From: Paraphaeosphaeria minitans
Lineage: Eukaryota > Ascomycota > Dothideomycetes > Pleosporales > Didymosphaeriaceae
Direction of reading: 5' to 3'
Length of the DNA: 64,000 nucleotides
Assembly: GCA_015832175.1 (NCBI GenBank)
Contig: WJXW01000002.1
Span: 1,426,001 to 1,490,000 of the forward strand
Both the position numbers and the translations under genes were made by a program. The notes under the pieces are model-generated. The model ran no database searches, was not told where the DNA came from, and saw only the letters and a list, made by a program, of their open reading frames with translations. The number at the start of each line of letters is the position of its first letter. Within the stretch, counting starts at the first letter, position 1. Below are positions 58,574 through 64,000 of this stretch, in pieces.

Positions 58574-60428
58574 TCAAGCAGTAGACGTCGCGAACGCGAG
58601 CAAAGCCTCATAGTTCGGCGTTCCAAGTCCAGTAGCCGGGTCCCATCCAGTGACAGCGCTGAAGCCAGCGCCCGAGATGACACCACTGCATCCTCCTATC
58701 TTTCCGTTCTTGATGTCGGTGAAACCAGTGCTTGCAGTGTTGTACAACCACGGGTTGAGGAAACCAAGACCCTTCTTGCCAGAAGCAATGCGTGCACTGT
58801 TGAGCAACTGGAAGATGCCAGCCGTGGTTGGTGCAGAGCACGAAGTGCCGGAGACGGACTGAGCAGATCCGCTAGCGATGATGACGAAGTTGGTAGCCTG
58901 TGCAGAGATGTCGGGGTAGGCGCGGCCAGAAGCGTTGAAGTAGTTGTTCACGGCGGTATGGGTTGTATCGGTGCTTAGCCAGTTGTTGACGGTTGCGTTT
59001 TGGTAGTCTGGTCGTCCAAAGACCTCGGAGAAACCGCCGCCGCCTGAGGACCAAGCGTTCTCAGGAGAGTTGCCTGTTGTTCCACCAACAGTGGTGACCC
59101 AGGGGCATGCGGCCGGAAAGTTGGACGTAAAGGATGTCTTGCCGTTGACCTTGCACGTAGTTCCAACACCGGAATCACCTGACGAGATCAGGATTGAAAC
59201 ACCACGAGCACCGAGCTGAGAGAAGAGGTTGCAAGCGTTCGTCGCATATGAAAGGGGTACGGTAGCTTCATCATCTCCATATGAAATGGACAGGGTGTTC
59301 GGAAGCGATGCTGCAGGGAGCGCGAGAAAGTAGTTAAGGAACTCGAGGTATGGCTCGTTGGTGTTCGTTCCACTTCCTACCCACTGGCCACGACCAGCTG
59401 TGCTGTAATACGTCATCGGCACAGAGCTCGAAATGCTGCCAGCATACTGAACGTCCAAGTTGGCCTCAATCCCAGTAGGTGATGTTGGGCAAGTGCCTGC
59501 GTTGACACCCGTACATGTGAACGACTTGGCTTTGTTGGAGAAGTAGGCGTAGCTGTTAAGGAAGGTAGTGAAGTCAGTCTTAATAGCGTACTCCTCCAGG
59601 AAACCTGCAACACCAAGAAGTCCGGCGGTCTCGTTCTTCGCGTTCTTGAAGTTGTAGAGGTTGGCGAGGCAGGTAGGGGTGATGCGTGTGCCAGTGCATC
59701 CGGCCACAGCCTGCACAGCCTCGATATGGAACGCATCCGCCTCATCTTCAATGGCGTGGTGCTCAGATATGGTGGACCTGAATTGCTTGACACCGAAGTA
59801 GGTGGTTGGTTGAACCATATCAACATGGCCGACAAGAGCAGACGGCAGGCTGTACTCGAGGGTTCTCAAAGTCTTTGCCTTTGTTTCTTCGTTCACTTCT
59901 CGGGTCAGGTATATTCTCAGATAACATGGACATTGCTTACCGAAAGTGCTGTATTTCGTCTTGAGAAGCTTCTCAATGGCGTTGACGGAACCCTCAACGG
60001 TGAAATAGTCGCCCGTAACGCTAACCTTGGCATTCGAGATTTCACTCTTGAGCCAATCTTTCACGAGAGTAACAGATTCTGCTTTAGGTGCAGTCATTGC
60101 CAGTATCGTCTCGTGGTCCAGGTGGTTACCGTACTGTGGGTTGCCTGGCGTCGCAATCTGTACGCTTAATCAGCATTGCTAAGATTGTTGAGTTAACACA
60201 GGCTCAACTCACATCCATAGCGAGCTTGTGGAACTTTTCCATGCCTTGGTTAACAAGATGGATCTTCAGCGTGATGGAAGTTGTATCTTTGTTAACTTTG
60301 GCCGTTTTGTCCAACATCCACCCAGCCGGGCTGCTCTCGACCTTCTCAAACACAACGCTGCTAGTGGGTCTCGCATCGCATACACGCACCATAACTGCGA
60401 GCGCGGACAAGTTCTTGAAGACGCGCAT
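58574..60428 (-). CDS. Secreted sedolisin (peptidase S53)
   Basis: 585-aa secreted acidic serine-carboxyl peptidase with propeptide. Exons 60428-60213, 60157-59941 and 59898-58574; introns of 55 nt and 42 nt. Signal peptide about residues 1-20. Pro-kumamolisin domain about 30-190 (YGNHLDHETI, LEYSLPSALVGHVDMVQPTTYFG). Catalytic Glu289 and Asp293 (GIEANLDVQYAG), oxyanion Asp in SSGDSGVG, and Ser497 (SGTSCSAP); calcium site near FTDIKNGK and WDPATGLGTP. The 42-nt intron (59899-59940) is a multiple of three without stops; removing it restores the family spacing. Likely a tripeptidyl- or endo-peptidase active at low pH outside the cell. TATA box about 50 bp upstream. Confidence 0.93.
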
Positions 60429-60477
60429 GTTGAAGATTGACGAGCAAGCTGGCCGTCTGTTATTGCACCCGCATTGC

Positions 60478-60485
60478 TTTATATA
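60478..60485 (-). promoter_or_regulatory. TATA box of the sedolisin gene
   Basis: TATATAAA on the minus strand, ending 50 bp upstream of the ATG at 60428. Confidence 0.55.
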
Positions 60486-60971
60486 GCTCTCATCGAGCAG
60501 TCCCGCTTCGCGCCCAGAGAACGATTGTGGAAGGCGGAGTGATTTACACACTTGCTAACGAGGACCTGCCTAAAAGGGGGGGTTTATTGATTGCGCACAG
60601 GGATAATCCGAAGGTGCGGCATCGCCATCGCCACAAGAGGAAGCTTCCCAAGCTTCGCCAATGGGTAAATAAGCTTTTGATGCATGCGCATTATGCTCGA
60701 TATCTTAGGCACATGTTGCTTGTATCATACATTAGCTCAAAATGGGCAGCATCGCCATGCAAATGTATGGTACGTTGCCGAGGTAGGTTCGAGCTTACAT
60801 GTCATAGGCTTTGAACCATCGTTGGCCAGGGCAGTGCGACAAACAACCAGGCTGAGACGCGCACCTAGTGGGCCTTTGAACTGTTGCGCTAAACACATCA
60901 GATCAGTGGTAAGCACTGGCCATGAGTTTGCAGCTTGTTCTAAGTCTTTAGTGTCTCTGTCCACTTCTCTT

Positions 60972-62901
60972 CTATATCTTCGTGAAATCATCATCAAAAT
61001 ACCTAAAGTTGGCGACGTAAGTTAGCCAATGCGTAGAGAACTTGATCAGCTAGGGAGAGGGGAATTAATTAGGAACTCACCATACAAGATCTCCATCCGG
61101 CGACATCTCCGTAAAAGTGTACCCATTCCCCAAAAACTGAAATCGGTTACCGTTGCGATATTCCAGCTCGTAGTCCTCCCACCGCACTTCCTTCAACAGT
61201 TCAAAGAAATGAAGCCGGCTCCCGGGATAGATGGCTGTCACAGGACCATGGGTTTTTCCATTTTTGAACCAGGACCGACACGCAGATGACCAGACGAGTC
61301 GCTTCATGAGTTCGTGGGTGTGATTGTATAGGTCTTTTACAGCGGCAGTCTTGACTTCGAACGCTTTGATATTCTCAGTCTGGAACTTGGTGATCATCTT
61401 GAAGGCATATCTCGTGTACCACTCAAGGATGGGAAGAATGGACGAGTGGCTTACAGGGCCGTTGGAACCGATCATGACTGTGGATGTCAGCACATTGAAC
61501 AGGCGTTGCCGGTCGACAGTAACCTACGGAAGAAATTAGGGAAGTTTTGAACTGTTATCCCCAAGTATCCGACCGGAAAGTCACCGAATTGCTGTTTAAT
61601 GTCTGCATTGTTACGGCCGGTCATATTGAAGTGCGGCGTGAACGAAGTGTTAAATCCTGTTGCGCAGATCACGACATCGACCTTGTGTTCGATCCCACTC
61701 TCGTCCACAATTCCATTCTCTGTGAGGCGCATTACGGAAGAATGAATGACTTCCACATTCTCTTTGCCCAGGGACTCGAGATATCCTTGCCCAGGCGTCA
61801 TCCGTCGACAACCTAGCGCAAAATTTGGAATCAGCTTCTTCGATATCTTCTCGTTCCCAATTCTGTCATTCATGATCTCGGCGATGAGCTCTCGTGAGTT
61901 CTTCTGATCCTTTGAGTGCATGTGCATTAGGTTGAAACGCTTGTTCAGCTCGCCTTCAACATCGCGTGCGTATTGCTGATAGCTTTCTGGATCCTCCTGC
62001 CACTTCTGGATCTGTTCTTCAGAGTATTGGAAATTCGTCCCTCCGGGGCCGGCATGCTTGGCTCCAAAGCCTGTCGTCACCCATACCGGAGATCGTAAGA
62101 AGGCGAAAAGTTTCCCCACAGTCGGCTGTATGTTGGGAATGATCTGCACAGCGGAAGATCCTCCACCGATGACAGCGACACGCTTTTCAGCGAGGCTGTA
62201 TTCGCTATCCCATTTTGCCGAATGCATTAGCTTGCCTTGGAACACATCAAGGCCTGGTATGTTCGGATACTTCCAGGAATTCAGCACACCGGAGCCTGAA
62301 TTCTCAGCACATGGACTGAGCCCACTGCTTGCACGTGTAACAGGCACTTACCAGATATGAGAATATCACAGCGATCCTCTGTTCTTTTCCCATCTGGTCC
62401 GAGCACAGTGACCTTCCATTTCCCGTCCTCTTCGTTCCATTCAGCACTCTCCACCGTAGTCTTCAACTGCACATACTTCTCGAGGTCATACTTGACCGCC
62501 ACATCCTTGAAGTACTGCCAAATCTCTTCACTGCTCGAGTAGTACTGGCTCCAATTCGGGTTCCTCGCCCACGTAAACTGGTACGAATGCGAAGGGATAT
62601 CGCAAGCGCATCCCGGATATCTGTTCTCTAGCCACGTGCCGCCGACATCAGAGTTTTTCTCGTAGATTTGCAGATCGATGTCGGAAAGTGCGCGTTCAGC
62701 CTTGTAGGCAATCTGGAGCCCCGCTGCGCCCGCTCCGACGCATACGATTCGGAGGTGGCGCTTCGCGTGCAGAGGTTGCTCGGTAATGCGGTAACGGTCA
62801 AAGTCTTGGTTATACCACTCGTTCTCGTGGGGCGCGGAGGACGGAGGTATGAATCCTTGGTCCACGGAGCCTGATATTTCCATAACACGAGCTGATGCCA
62901 T
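60972..62901 (-). CDS. Type I Baeyer-Villiger monooxygenase
   Basis: 581-aa FAD- and NADPH-dependent monooxygenase that inserts oxygen next to a ketone. Exons 62901-62352, 62295-61528, 61477-61081 and 61002-60972; introns of 56, 50 and 78 nt. FAD-binding GAGAAG (56-61), GGTWLENRYPGCACD, the BVMO fingerprint FxGxxxHxxxW as FQGKLMHSAKWD (202-213), NADPH-binding GGGSSAVQ, and ATGF near 390. The small last exon gives WYFDDDFTKI and matches how relatives end; without it the protein stops right after Trp (TGA at 61077). Substrate unknown. It lies divergent from an Fe-ADH relic, suggesting a former catabolic pair. Confidence 0.93.
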
Positions 62902-63365
62902 GCTGTACGACTAAGAAGACTTTCAGAGCTGCTTACTGGCACACGGCTTACGGAACGATGGTACGTATAGTTCCAAGTACCGGTAATGAGTCAAATCAAG
63001 GGATAAGTGAAAGGTGGAAGGCAGATCAAAACGTGGCTGGACTCAGGGGGCGGACTTACAACAGAACGTCTGCGGCATTCGGTCGAGTGATCTGTGTGGG
63101 GTAGTGCCAATGCAGCGATACGTGATACGGTACCCGAGGCATGCCATCATGCCATTGTATTTACCCCACACCTTAGCAGGCTGTATGTAATGTTTCGCTT
63201 GAGTTGTCCGCAGACAAGCGGGGAACAACTGCAAGACCCTGTACGTTTGTTGTCCCTTTGTGTTGTGTGAACACCGACATGAACAACTACAATGACATAA
63301 ACCCTTAACCCTGCATTCACTGAGCCGCCCGTCTGCAATCTTTCAAGGGATACAATTGCTGCTGA
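62902..63365. other. Intergenic region, nothing supported
   Basis: Between the BVMO start (minus) and the Fe-ADH relic (plus). No trace of the missing Fe-ADH N-terminal part was recognised. Confidence 0.4.
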
Positions 63366-63637
63366 CAAAGCGAAGGACCTCTCGGTGTACCACACGGTGT
63401 GACAGGCTGCATCATGCTCCCAGAAGTCATGAAGTACAACCTGAAGCACGACTCGTTCATTTCGACGGTCAGACGTCGCCAAGAAACGGTCAAGCAAATC
63501 CTATGGTCGGGATCGAAGTTGCAAACGCTCTAAAGATTACTGGGTTGGACGAAGGCTCAGCTGATCTGGGAGACTCACTAGATGCCATCATCCGCACACT
63601 CGCCTTACCCAGAACGCTGCAAGAGCTGGGAGTATAA
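63366..63637 (+). pseudogene. Iron-containing alcohol dehydrogenase / maleylacetate reductase-like relic
   Basis: Only the C-terminal part of a metal-dependent Fe-ADH-type reductase is present. From 63372 the frame reads EGPLGVPHGVTGCIMLPEVM and KYN, the family helix with the metal-ligand His, up to KQILW (about 63500). The frame then shifts by one base near 63515-63520, and the tail continues as DEGSADLGDSLDAIIRTL and PRTLQELGV to a TAA at 63635-63637. A TGA lies just before the start. About 300 N-terminal residues, including the nucleotide-binding domain, are missing. It is dead unless the break reflects assembly error and distant exons exist. Confidence 0.7.
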
Positions 63638-64000
63638 GCATCTCATTGCTGTGTTGCCGAGAAGGGGTTCAGACCCAGTTCCTTTAATTAAAGCTGGGCA
63701 AGTACACAACATTTTGGAGTCTGCCGCGTAGCATACATGGCTCGTACAAACTTCACCCCATACAAGAGCCTTGCGGTGTTATCTCTGGTCATTTTTAGTG
63801 GGAGCTAAGCTTGCAATAGAAATCATGTAGGTATTCGCATATTTAAACAATGTACCTACACTAAAAGCTACTACACCAACTAAACTATCCGCACTTTCAC
63901 CTACCAACCATCCATCACAGCCCCAATGCCCGCTCCGAAAAATCTATCCATAGTACGCTCCTTGAGTATGAGTGAACAGCATGATGGCGAGGGTGGCTAC
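63638..64000. other. Window end, nothing supported
   Basis: About 360 bp with no coding frame, repeat or RNA gene that I can support. Confidence 0.4.

Noticed and set aside
59899..59940. Treating the 42 nt as coding, giving a single 507-codon sedolisin exon
   Set aside because: The 14 extra residues break the family spacing, and donor, branch and acceptor are all present. I kept it as a finding because it remains testable.
1..64000. CRISPR arrays, tRNA or rRNA genes, bacterial-type operons
   Set aside because: I looked for direct-repeat/spacer patterns and tRNA T-arm sequences and found none convincing; the gene structure is eukaryotic. A tRNA or rRNA search program would be decisive.

Overview
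The window is nuclear DNA of a filamentous ascomycete (Pezizomycotina). The reasons are short spliceosomal introns (about 42-155 nt, GT-AG with CTAAC/CTGAC-type branch sites), a Zn2Cys6 transcription factor, a NUDA-sized cytoplasmic dynein heavy chain, sedolisin (S53), GH15 and Baeyer-Villiger monooxygenase families, and loosely packed genes on both strands with no operons. I cannot resolve the class from this sequence. The splice models below were made by hand: I checked that phases close and that family motifs continue across the junctions, but there is no transcript evidence.

Layout. 0.35-2.4 kb: Zn2Cys6 regulator with a GC-AG intron and an intronic pyrimidine microsatellite. 2.95-3.56 kb: small tetraspan membrane protein. 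4-6.4 kb: unassigned broken frames. 6.9-8.75 kb: MFS sugar transporter. 9.0-10.5 kb: decayed FAD amadoriase-type oxidase (minus). 10.75-12.8 kb: poorly supported hypothetical genes. 13.3-26.4 kb: dynein heavy chain (minus, 4342 aa, one exon of 12.27 kb). 27.0-29.7 kb: CLC chloride channel/exchanger (minus). 30.4-30.85 kb: a MITE-like inverted-repeat element plus a partial copy, ending 58 bp before the start of a serine carboxypeptidase (30.9-32.4 kb). 34.2-35.9 kb: secreted DUF4038/GH140-like protein. 36.4-37.2 kb: histone-fold protein. 37.6-38.8 kb: POA1-like macrodomain protein (minus). 39.2-40.2 kb: Rieske protein of complex III. 40.5-41.5 kb: BCP1 (minus), divergent from GMP synthase (41.7-43.4 kb). 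44.0-45.0 kb: SDR (minus). 45.6-46.0 kb: small hydrophilic protein (minus). 46.3-47.1 kb: terpene cyclase relic (minus). 47.6-49.3 kb: GH15 glucoamylase. 51.4-52.2 kb: unknown membrane protein. 52.4-54.1 kb: BCS1-like AAA pseudogene (minus), abutting a multi-span membrane protein (54.1-55.5 kb, minus). 56.9-57.6 kb: acidic hypothetical protein. 58.6-60.4 kb: secreted S53 peptidase (minus). 61.0-62.9 kb: type I Baeyer-Villiger monooxygenase (minus). 63.4-63.6 kb: iron-type alcohol dehydrogenase relic.

How the genes relate. Housekeeping genes (dynein, CLC, histone-fold protein, Rieske protein, BCP1, GMP synthase) alternate with secreted or catabolic accessory genes (transporter, S10 and S53 peptidases, GH15, GH140-like, BVMO). 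Four accessory genes are clearly dead, carrying frameshifts, stops or large deletions: amadoriase, terpene cyclase, BCS1-like AAA protein and Fe-ADH. I see no intact new multi-gene system. The most notable features are the eroding accessory genes, the inverted-repeat element in a peptidase promoter, and unusual introns (GC-AG, repeat-expanded, 42 nt in-frame).
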